The translations under genes were made by a program, and so were the position numbers. Shown here piece after piece: positions 56,124 through 64,000 of a stretch of 64,000 nt of DNA. The notes beneath the pieces were generated by a model. The model searched no databases and had not been told where the DNA came from. It saw only the letters and a program-made list of their open reading frames with translations. The stretch lies in NCBI RefSeq assembly GCF_029931775.1, contig NC_079312.1, forward strand, positions 10,237,821 to 10,301,820, in the 5' to 3' direction. The DNA comes from Euleptes europaea (lineage: Eukaryota > Chordata > Lepidosauria > Squamata > Sphaerodactylidae). Every line of letters begins with the position of its first letter. The first letter of the stretch is position 1.

Positions 56124-56885
56124 ATGACTGCCAAGCGTGGAGCGGCCCAGGGAGCTATCGAGCAGATGGCCCGGCGGGGAATGAAGGTGGAGGAGGAAGA
56201 GGAGGAAGAACCTGAAACCCCCGAACCGGAGGAAAGGTGGCGGAAGAAGGGGGGAGAAGGCTCTCGCGGTCTCCGAGAAAAAGATGGCGGGCTACCCAGA
56301 GGCAGAGCAGGTCACCACAAAGAACTGCTCGGCGCAACTCGTTCCAGCCGTTCCGGATGGAAAAACCCGCAGCCCACAAGGTCCGCTGACTGGGGAGACA
56401 AACGAGGGTCCTCGCCCTCCGTTGAGGGACCTGCCGTCCCCCGCCAGTGGCCGAGGAGCGGACGGGCTGCCCGTCACCCACCCTCGGGCCTCAGGGAAGA
56501 AGCGCCCGAGGCCCACAACAGCATGGACTCGGAGGAGATCAGCGAGTCCGGGACAGTGAAAGTGAAGGAGGAAGTCTTGGGAGATGACTCCGCCAGCATG
56601 GAGATGAAACGGCAGCGCTTCCGGCAGTTCCGCTACCAGGAGGCCGAGGGACCCCGGGAGGTTTGCAGCCAGCTGTGGTACCTCTGCCATCGGTGGCTGA
56701 AGCCAGAGAGGCACACCAAGGAGCAGATCCTGGAGCTGCTGATTCTGGAGCAGTTCCTGGCCATCCTGCCGCTGGATATTCAGAGCTGGGTGAGGGAGCA
56801 CGAACCGGAGACCTGTTCGCAGGCGGCCACCCTGGCTGAGGATTTTCTGCAGATGCAGCAAGAGGCCGAAAGGAGGGAACAGCAG
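56124..56885 (+). CDS. Gene 4 SCAN-domain exon (SCAN-HARBI1 fusion gene)
   Basis: This encodes residues 1-254. The chosen ATG (56124, [20 protein letters not shown]) is the first in frame; ATG at 56523 ([10 protein letters not shown]) is a possible shorter start. A run of Glu follows at about residues 22-29. The SCAN domain covers about residues 163-252: [74 protein letters not shown] and DFL. Just before it, VKVKEE fits a SUMO site. The exon ends at a phase-0 donor, cagcag|gtgag, as in genes 1 and 2. SCAN should allow dimers with the zinc-finger paralogues. Confidence 0.88.
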
Positions 56886-57019
56886 GTGAGAGGGCGTTTT
56901 ATAGTTGATATAGTTGATCTGAGACATCACAAGATGTAAATCTGGAAGATGTCTTTCAAAAATTGTGTGCTAGGATAAAAAAAAAATCAAACTGGCCTTA
57001 ATTTGGTTAGCTAATAAAA

Positions 57020-57475
57020 GGGAGCCTATGTATTTATTCAATTAGAACATTTATCAGCCATCTTTCTCCCTTGCAGAACTCAAGGCGATTTACAATATGG
57101 GAAACAATTATTTTTTTAAAAAACAAAAATATAAATAAAACAATTATAAAACATTACACAAAAGGTCACAATTTTAAAACCGATTAGGACTGCCAATAAA
57201 TAAATACTAGATCAGTTGAACAAAGTTGTAAATGAAACTGTCTTCAGCTGCCTCCTAAAGATCGACAATGAGTGGGCCGGGTGCACCTCCCTGGGGAGGC
57301 TCTTCCATAATTGTGGGGCTGCCACCAAAAAGTCCCTCACTTGTGTGCCCAGCAGGCAACCTTCTTTGATTTGTGGGACAATCAGGAGGGCCCCTCCCTG
57401 TGATCTTAATTCCTGGGCAGGAACATATGGAAGGATTTTTAAACAAAATAATAAGACTTTGCATTCATATGGTTA
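57020..57475. repeat. Degraded LINE or SINE 3' material in gene 4 intron
   Basis: tcattgcagaactcaaggcg-like text and AT-rich runs resemble 11810-11890. The class is uncertain. Confidence 0.35.
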
Positions 57476-57537
57476 TGTCAGGATGTTCAGAGCGGTTCCT
57501 GTACAACATCTTCGTAACTTCTCTGTAAGGTTAGTCA

Positions 57538-57935
57538 GTAAGCGTGGTATAGTGGTTAAGAGCAGTGGTTTGGAGCGGTGGAGTCTGATCTGGAGAACCG
57601 GGTTTGATTCGCCACTCCTCCACGTGAGCGGTGGAGGCTAATCTGGTGAACTGGATTTGTTTCCCCACTCCTACACATGAAGCCAGCTGGGTGACCTTGG
57701 GCTAGTCGCACTCTCTCAGCCCTTATCTATTGTGGCTGTTGTTGTTTGTTTGTTTGTTTTTGCTGGTCAGCGACTGTATTAATAAATAATAATTATTATT
57801 ATTACTCTCTCAGCCCCTCCTACCTCACAGGGTGTCTGTTGTGGGGAGGGGAAGGGAAGATGATTGTAAGCCAGTTTGAGTCTCCCTTAAGGGATAAAGT
57901 CAGCATATAAAAACCAACTCTTCTTCCTCCTCTTC
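57538..57935 (+). repeat. tRNA-derived SINE with MIR-like tail, interrupted
   Basis: Head gcgtggtatagtggttaaga. The body is broken by a TTG-rich segment at 57733-57790 and resumes acctcacagggtgtctgttg. Confidence 0.8.
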
Positions 57936-58035
57936 TTCTTCCTCTTCCTCTTCTTTTTCCTCTCCTTCTTCTCCTTCCTCCTCCTCTTCCTTTTCCTCCT
58001 CTTCTTCCTCTTCTTCTTCCTCCTCCTTTCATCCC
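57918..58035. repeat. Polypyrimidine (CTT/CTC) microsatellite
   Basis: An uninterrupted C/T tract of over 100 bases. It grew from the SINE tail. Its antisense reads as Lys/Arg-rich frames that are not genes. Confidence 0.9.
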
Positions 58036-58565
58036 CAGATCTGGAGGAGCCCCAGATCTGGAGGCCTTCTTGAAACCTTCTACTGAGCTCGCAGCACAAT
58101 CAAGACTTAGGCTGGAGACTTCATGGCTTGGCTTCTTGCCCACTAAACACCACAATAAAGTAAAACATCACTTAAAAGCCAGTCAGATCCAGTTCTTCCA
58201 ATCAGTGTCATTGTCAGTTCTTTAACACAAGCAACCCTGTTTACGCAAAGAAGATAAGAGCCTGCCACATCTCCTCCAAGTTGTTACCGTCCCATTAAGG
58301 ATAGCTAGGTCCAGTTTAAGCACAACCTGAGCTAGTGTTAATCCAGCAAGGTTGTGCTTAGGATCTTTAAATATTCCTCTGGTCATACGGTATGGGGTTT
58401 CAGAATTTGTATTATATTAATGGTAGCTAGCATATAACGATTGGTCATCATGACCCATTCTAGCATTAAAGTTCCCACCCATTACAAGGGAGGCAGCCGG
58501 ATATAAAATCACTAAGTTATCTATATACCTCTCTAGTCCCTCCCAACAGTCCTCAGTCAAAGGGG
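58036..58565. other. Gene 4 intron, nothing recognised
   Basis: No exon or classified repeat is seen. Some text just before the CR1 copy may be decayed LINE coding sequence. Confidence 0.35.
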
Positions 58566-58569
58566 TGGC

Positions 58570-59305
58570 GGCAACAAGGATAAGTGCCGAGTTCTACATG
58601 TAGGTAACAAAAATGATGAACATGCATACTAGATGGGGGATACACTTCCGGGTAACACTGTGCATGAACAAGATCTTGGGTATGGGTGGACTATAAGTTA
58701 AATATGAGCAGCAAATGTGATGCAGTGCAACAACAGAGGCATAATATCCAAAACGCAAGATGTCACAGTCTTGCTATACACAACATTGCTCAAGCCACAC
58801 CTGGAGTATTGTGTGCAGTTCTGGAGGCCTCGCTTCAAAAAAGATGTGGACAGAATGGAGCGGGTGCAGAGGAGAGCGTCGAGGATGATCAGGGGCCTGG
58901 AGACTAAGCCCTATGAGGAAAATCTGAGGGAGTTGGGAATGTTTAGTCTGGAGAAGAGGAGGTTGAGGGGGAGACATGATTGCTCTCTTTAAGTATTTGA
59001 AGGGCTGTCACTTAAAGGAGAGCAGGGAACTGTTCCTGTTGGCAGCAGAGGATACGACTTGTAATAAAGGGTTTAAATTATGGGCAGAAAGGTACTGGCT
59101 GGATGTTAGGAAAAACGTTTTTAAAGGAAGAGTTGTTCAACAGTGGAATCGGCTACCTAGGGAGGTGGTGAGCTCCCGCTCACTGGCAGTCCTTAAGCAG
59201 AGGCTGAACAAACACTTGTCAGGGATTCTCTAGGCTGATCCTGCATTGAGTGGGGGGATGGACTAGAAGGGGCCTCTATGGCCCCTTCCAACTCTATGAT
59301 TCTAA
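58570..59305 (+). repeat. CR1 LINE 3' end, long fragment
   Basis: The coding end reads HLEYCVQFWRPRFKKDVDRM, RRASRMIRGLETKPYEENLR and WNRLPREVVSSRSLAVLKQR in two overlapping frames. The tail is ccaactctatgattctaag. Confidence 0.9.
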
Positions 59306-59450
59306 GTGATGATAAATTACACCTTTATGGCAACCCTATAGGGTTTTCAGGGCAAGAGACACTCAGAGTTGGTTTGCCATTTCCTGCCTCTGCGTAGCAA
59401 TCCTGGACATCCGTGGTGGTCTCCCATTCAAGTACTAACCACATGGGTTA
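59306..59450 (-). repeat. 5S-rRNA-derived SINE fragment
   Basis: tttatggcaaccctataggg and gtggtctcccattcaagtac, the antisense of the SINE middle. Confidence 0.6.
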
Positions 59451-59667
59451 CAATGCACTTTCAAATAATGGGTGGGATACCAGCAGAATGAAGGAGGTTC
59501 TTCCTGGACAAAAAGCTTGGTAGTTGGGAGGGTCTCTATGGGGAAGGAGTCTTCATAAGACCCACCAAGGCCAGGCCTTTCGGTTCTAGCAAACCTGATG
59601 TCTCAGTCCTGGCATGTCTCTTCTTGCAATACCACACACGGACACGTTGCCTGTGTGTGTGAGCTTG

Positions 59668-59930
59668 TAGAAGAAGACGAAGAAGAGTTGGTTTTTATAT
59701 GCCGACTTTCTCTACCACTTAAGGAAGAATCAAACTGGCTTACAATCACCTTCCCTTCCCCTCCCTGCAACACCTTGTGAGGTAGATGAGGCTGAGAGAG
59801 TGTGACTAGCCCAAGGTCACCCAGCTGGCTTCAGGTGAAGGAGTAGATAATCAAAATCCAGTTCACCAGATTAGCCTCTGCTGCTCATGTGGAGGAGTGG
59901 GGAATCAAACCCAGCTCTCCAGATCTCTCG
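59668..59930 (-). repeat. tRNA-derived SINE with MIR-like tail
   Basis: gaagaagacgaagaagagtt, then ggtcacccagctggcttcag, ending in an antisense B box, ggggaatcaaacccag. Confidence 0.8.
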
Positions 59931-60089
59931 TGGTGTCTTAACAAAGTACGGCATCTGGGTCTGGACTGTTGGTCACCACTGGGAACAGCAAAGGAGTATG
60001 TAAGGTGTAAAGCTTATGGGACAAGAGATTTGGTGGGTCTCTTTTGGTCCAGTCCTGTAAGCAGATCATCCGTAGGTTTTGTCCTAATT

Positions 60090-60402
60090 TCTCTGTACTG
60101 TGGACTGCCAGGAAGACAAATCTCTGGGTTCTAGATCAAATCAAGCCTGAACTGCCTCTTGATGCTAGAATGACTAAACTGTGGCTATCGTACTTTGGTC
60201 ACATGAAGACAAGAGTCACTGAAAAAGACATTCATGCTAGGAAAAGTTGGAAGGCAGCAGGAAAAGTGGAAGACCCAACATGAGGTGGATTGACTCCGTA
60301 AAGAAAGCCACGGCCCCTCGGTCTGCAAGACCTGTTAATGAGCAAGGCTGATTTATAGGGTTGCCATGAGTTGGAAGAGACTTGATGGCACTTGACACAC
60401 AC
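60090..60402 (+). mobile_element. BovB LINE 3' fragment, diverged
   Basis: LWVLDQIKPELPLDARMTKL and an end cttgatggcacttgacacac. It is older than the other BovB copies, judging by changes and small deletions. Confidence 0.8.
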
Positions 60403-60461
60403 AGCCATAAGCACGTGCCTTCTTACACAGGTTTTTTTCCTCTGCCATATGGACAAGGGAG

Positions 60462-60775
60462 AGCCAGCATGGTGTAGGGGTTAAAGAGCGGTGGTTTGGA
60501 GCAATGGACTCTGACCTGCAGAACTGGGTTTGATTCCCCACTCCTCCACATGAGTGACAGAGGCTAATCTGGTGAACTGAATTTGTTTCCCCACTCCTAC
60601 ACTGAAGTCAGCTGGGTGACCTTGGACAAGTCAGAGCTCTGATAGAGCTCTCTCAGCCTCACCTACTTCACAGGGTGTTTGTTGTGAGGAGGGGAGGGGA
60701 AGGTGATTGTAAGCTAGTTTGATTCTGCCTTAAGTGGTAGAGAAAGTCGGCAGATAGAAACTAACTCTTCTTCAT
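60462..60775 (+). repeat. tRNA-derived SINE with MIR-like tail
   Basis: agccagcatggtgtaggggt, cagaactgggtttgattccc, then ctgggtgaccttggacaagt. Confidence 0.8.
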
Positions 60776-60879
60776 CCTTAATTCCTCAGGGTATCTCATC
60801 TAAAATATACCACTCTGCTAAAATGATAGGGTGGGAGAGATTGTAGGAGGTTCCCTTAATGAAATCCGAAAGCCAAACC

Positions 60880-61100
60880 ATTTCAACCCAGTGAGAGCGC
60901 TGCCATGGATTAGGGGTTCGAGTGTTGGTCTAGGATCTGGGAGACCCAGATTCGAATCCTACTGGATGACCTTGGGCCAATCATGCATTCTAAAACCTAA
61001 CCTACCTTACAGGGGTGTTGTAAGGTTAAGGTGAATGAGAGGAGAACAGCGTAAGCTGTTTTGAAGTCCCCATTGGGGAAAAAGATGGGGTATAGAATAG
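60880..61100 (+). repeat. SINE with MIR/CORE-like body
   Basis: ctgggagacccagattcgaa, then ggatgaccttgggccaatca and accttacaggggtgttgtaa. Confidence 0.65.
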
Positions 61101-61595
61101 GTACCACCAGGGTCATCTAGTCCAACCCCCTGCCCAGTGCAGGAAATTAACAACTACTTCCCCCCCACATCCCCAGTGACCCCAACCCTCCCCCCACCAT
61201 GCAGGATCCCACAATCAAAGCACTCCCGACAGATGGCCATCCAGCCTCTGCTTAAAGACCTCCAAAGACAGGGACTCCACCACCCTCCGAGGCAGTGCAT
61301 TCCACCGTTGAACAGCCCTCACCGTCAGGAAGTTCTTCCTAATGTTTAGGTGGAATTGCTTTTCTCTTAGTTTAAATCCATTACTCCGTGTCCTAGTCTC
61401 TGGAGCAACAGAGAACAAGCTTAGTTCCCTCATCAACATGACATCCCTTCAAATATTTAAACATGGCTATCATGTCACCCCTTAACCGTCTCTTCTCCAA
61501 ACTAAACAAACCCAACTCCTTAAGTCTCTCCTCATAGGGCATGGATTCCAGACCTTTGACCATTCTGGTCACCCTCCTCTGGACACACTGACTGT
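61101..61595 (-). repeat. CR1 LINE 3' end
   Basis: The minus strand reads [40 protein letters not shown] and RRVVESLSLEVFKQRLDGHL. Confidence 0.88.
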
Positions 61596-61908
61596 ATGAA
61601 TGTAGTAAATAAACTCCACTAGATTGGTTCCCTGTACCTTAAAAAACTAACCACTGGAAATGGCAAAAGTGTGGGAGGGAGGGGCAGGCATGTTGGAATT
61701 CAGGCACTGATGAGCTGATACCATGTGGTGACTGAACTCTGATCTGGGAGGTTCCCGGTTCAAATCTTGCCATCGGCTGCCATCCTAGGTGGCCTGAACA
61801 GACCAAACCCAATGTAGTTGGAGCAAACGGGGAACCTGGCCCTTGCTTTGGGGCTCCTTCCTTCCTTGCCCTGTGCCTAAACAGACGCCTTTGGTGGTAT
61901 TTTTTTAG
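61596..61908. other. Gene 4 intron end
   Basis: Nothing is recognised. It ends in the acceptor ggtggtatttttttag. Confidence 0.4.
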
Positions 61909-62038
61909 GTGCTCGGACTGTTTGAGATGGACAATGAGGATTCTCCAGAAGCCGAGCAGCCTCCGACAGAGGTGGTGCCAAAGCCCCTGTTCCGGGAAAC
62001 GAAGCAGGAAGCAGAGGAAGATGAGGCCCGTTCTTTGG
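61909..62038 (+). CDS. Gene 4 linker exon
   Basis: A 130-bp exon, phase 0 in and phase 1 out (tttgg|gtaag). It encodes VLGLFEMDNEDSPEAEQPPT, then KPLFRETKQEAEEDEARSLG. This is the same linker type as gene 1 (EVEQTPSE), including the E-K-Q-E element and the final LG across the splice. It is therefore a true part of the SCAN gene family, which argues that the next exon is joined to SCAN in the transcript. Confidence 0.85.
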
Positions 62039-62369
62039 GTAAGTCTCGTATTTGGTTTAATTGACTGTGCTGAGTCCTTGAAGTGAACTTCAGATGTGAT
62101 TTCTTCTCTGCCCAGTGCCTGGCGTTGAGGGGTTCTGCTCTCCCCTGCACAAACTAGTCCAACACCCAATTTATGCTGCAGGTTAGGATTTCAAATTCTG
62201 TTCTAAAGCTTTCCCCCTCAGATGTACCTGTCCAACTCCCTCGTGAAACTTTTAACCTCTGAAATGTTTGCGGTTCCTTCTGGTCTTGTCCCTTCCTCAG
62301 CGCTGTTAGTGAGGGCACCGAACAGGCCTACATCTGGTGCTAACTGTTGCAGAATCCCTTGGTTTGTCC

Positions 62370-62580
62370 TCCAGAGCTTGCGCTATCGTGGTTAGGCTAG
62401 GATCTGGGACACTCAGGTTCGAATCCCCACTCAGTCCTGGAAGCTTGCTGGGTGACCTGGGGCCACACACACCCTCAGCCTAACTTACCTCATAGGGTTG
62501 TTGCGAGGACAAAATGGAGGAGAGGAGAATGCGTGCCGCATTGGGGAGAAAGGCGGGGTATAAACGAAGTAAATAAATAC
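62370..62580 (+). repeat. SINE with MIR/CORE-like body
   Basis: ggttaggctaggatctggga, then caggttcgaatccccactc and cttacctcatagggttgttg. Confidence 0.7.
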
Positions 62581-62589
62581 TTGAAATGA

Positions 62590-63130
62590 AATGAAAGAAT
62601 GAAGTCCTAAATTTTTGGCATGATGGGCTGCCAAAGTTCCACTGAAACGGGCCAGCTCTTCTCCCTCCCTGAACAGCTTGCAGCCACTGTTTGGGGGGGA
62701 TTTTTATTCCCTCTCCCGCGAAACCTTGCTGCCGTCCATGTGACGGCGCCATTGCACTTGGCCAGAGGAGACCAGACATCTCCATGTGTTGCTGTGATCT
62801 TCAGGGAAGAGTGCTCCGTATTGGCGTTATTCTGGGTATTTGCAGCAGAATGGCATATTTGCGGCAGCGTATTTGCGGCAGAATGGCGAAGTCCTTGCTT
62901 GGTGGTGGCACAGCAGGATGAGGCCACTGCCCAGTTGGTGGCGAGTTGCCCGGGGAATTGAGTTCCACCCCCAACTTCTCAGTAAATGGCATAAATGAGC
63001 TAAGAGGCCAAGTTCAAGCGTCTGAGAGCTCAACTGCCAAAAATATAAGAGGTTTTCTCCACACAGGTGAGGCCCTAATTTGGATCCCCTACGCTGAGGG
63101 TAATCAGGATCTCTCCCCCTCCTTGATCCT
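62590..63130. other. Gene 4 intron, nothing recognised
   Basis: A 113-codon frame at 62620-62961 includes a short internal duplication (ttgcggcag repeated near 62860). No domain is seen. Confidence 0.35.
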
Positions 63131-63134
63131 ACAG

Positions 63135-63893
63135 GGACCCTTGGGCAGGTGGAACCGCGGGCAGGAGCCCCCCTTCCCCTCTACCCAGAGGAGGGCAGCT
63201 CTGACGACGAGGGCCTATTGGACCTTGTCTATGCCGCCAACCTTGAGATCCACAGCAGGCGGCCACCTCGGCGGACCCGCCTCATCCGAATGCGCACCCA
63301 CGAGCTCCAGGTGTCAGACGAGGAATGCCTGACCCGCTTCCGGCTGGACCGCCAGGCCATTCAGGATCTGTGCACGCTCCTGGCGCCGTACCTGGACGGG
63401 GCCTCTGCGAGCCGCAGGCATATCCCGACTCTCCAGAAGGTGCTGATAGCTCTGCAGGTTCTCGGGACCGGCTCCTTCCAGCGGATGACGGGCGACAACC
63501 TGCGGGTGTCCCAGTCCTCTGTCAGCCGCTGCCTGGACGCTTTCCTGGAAGCGATGCTCCGCCACGTGCACGAGCACATAACCTTCCCCACCACTGACTC
63601 AGAGCTCCGCCGCACCAGGGAAGCGTTCTTTGACATTGCCGGCTTCCCAAACGTCATCGGGATAGTGGACTGCACCCACGTGCCCATCATAGCCCCCGCA
63701 GACATGCCGGCGCTCTACCGCAACTGCCACAACTTCCACAGTCTGAATGTGCAGGCCACCTGCGACGCGTCAGGGTGCTTCACCCACGTGTTGGCGAAGT
63801 TCCCCGGGAGCGTCCATGACGCTCGGATATTCCAGCTGTCCCAACTGCAGAGACTCCTGGAGTCGTGGCCCGAAGGGAAGGGATGGCTCTTGG
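63135..63893 (+). CDS. Gene 4 HARBI1-like nuclease exon (partial)
   Basis: The exon enters at phase 1 after tccttgatcctacag and encodes about 253 residues without a stop. It leaves at phase 1 in LLG, just where HARBI1 proteins read LLGD. After an acidic start (LYPEEGSSDDEGLLDLVYAA) comes a PIF/Harbinger DDE nuclease: LIALQVLGTGSFQRMTGD, VSQSSVSRCLDAFLEAM (helix-turn-helix-like), FDIAGFPNVIGIVDCTHVPI with the first catalytic Asp, LYRNCHNFHSLNVQATCDAS, and KFPGSVHDARIFQ with the second Asp. The third acidic residue must lie in the next exon, outside the window. HARBI1 acts with a Myb-like partner (NAIF1) in vertebrates; this copy is joined to SCAN instead. Cleavage activity is unknown. Confidence 0.88.
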
Positions 63894-63941
63894 GTGAGTG
63901 TTGTGGGTTCGTGGGATGCAATTTTAAGGGGAGGCCGCAAC

Positions 63942-64000
63942 TAGGGTTGCCAGGCCGGCATCTGGCACTGGTGGGAGCTTGTTGGGGTATATGGAAGGGG
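63942..64000. mobile_element. hAT-type MITE, TAGGGTTGCCA family, cut by the window edge
   Basis: It starts tagggttgccaggccggca, 49 bases after the donor of the HARBI1-like exon. Confidence 0.5.

Noticed and set aside
57820-58155. Arg/Lys/Gly-rich minus-strand proteins
   Set aside because: Translation of a CTT/CTC microsatellite in a SINE tail.
62620-62961. 113-codon frame in the gene 4 intron
   Set aside because: No domain. It contains a short duplication and lies between well-supported splice sites of gene 4.

Overview
This window is nuclear DNA of a squamate reptile, most likely a lizard. That is inferred from the repeats: BovB (RTE) LINEs, Sauria-type and 5S-rRNA-derived SINEs that share the BovB 3' end, CR1 and L1 tails, many hAT-type MITEs, and Penelope-like elements (PLEs). 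No database search was possible, so family names rest on recognised motifs, target-site duplications (TSDs) and comparison of copies within the window.

The genes form a plus-strand cluster of four SCAN-domain loci. Gene 1 (first exon about 7277-7413, coding exons 10513-14187) and gene 2 (first exon about 21747-21879, coding exons 23159-28567) are intact paralogues built as SCAN exon, short linker exon, then one exon with nine C2H2 zinc fingers. Gene 3 (CpG-rich promoter 31290-31640, relics to 36224) is a broken paralogue with half a SCAN domain and eleven decayed fingers. Gene 4 (55912-63893, running off the right edge) has a SCAN exon and a matching linker exon with the same splice phases, but its last visible exon encodes a HARBI1-like (PIF/Harbinger) DDE nuclease instead of zinc fingers. 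This apparent SCAN-HARBI1 fusion is the most interesting feature of the window.

Region by region: 1-7270 is nested repeats. 7277-14187 is gene 1. 14190-21746 is SINEs, hAT elements, BovB copies, a solo LTR and two PLEs stacked against the gene 2 promoter. 21747-28567 is gene 2, with a tandem array of ribozyme-like units in its first intron. 28570-31290 is repeats. 31290-36224 is the gene 3 pseudogene. 36225-45450 is low in genes. 43990-45400 is a 116-bp tandem array. 45450-46260 is an orphan CpG island with a possible first exon. 46327-48557 is a roughly 59-bp tandem array grown from the end of a transposon. 48560-55900 is repeats, including a PLE that holds a relative of that array. 55912-63893 is gene 4.

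The repeats hold a second theme. Two palindromic retroelement families carry what look like minimal hammerhead ribozyme cores: the GIY-YIG-encoding PLE, and an unnamed high-copy repeat. Both show long TSDs of 11-17 bp, typical of target-primed retrotransposition. SCAN domains dimerise, so genes 1, 2 and 4 could encode partners of one another, with gene 4 contributing a transposase-derived domain in place of zinc fingers. That last point is inference.
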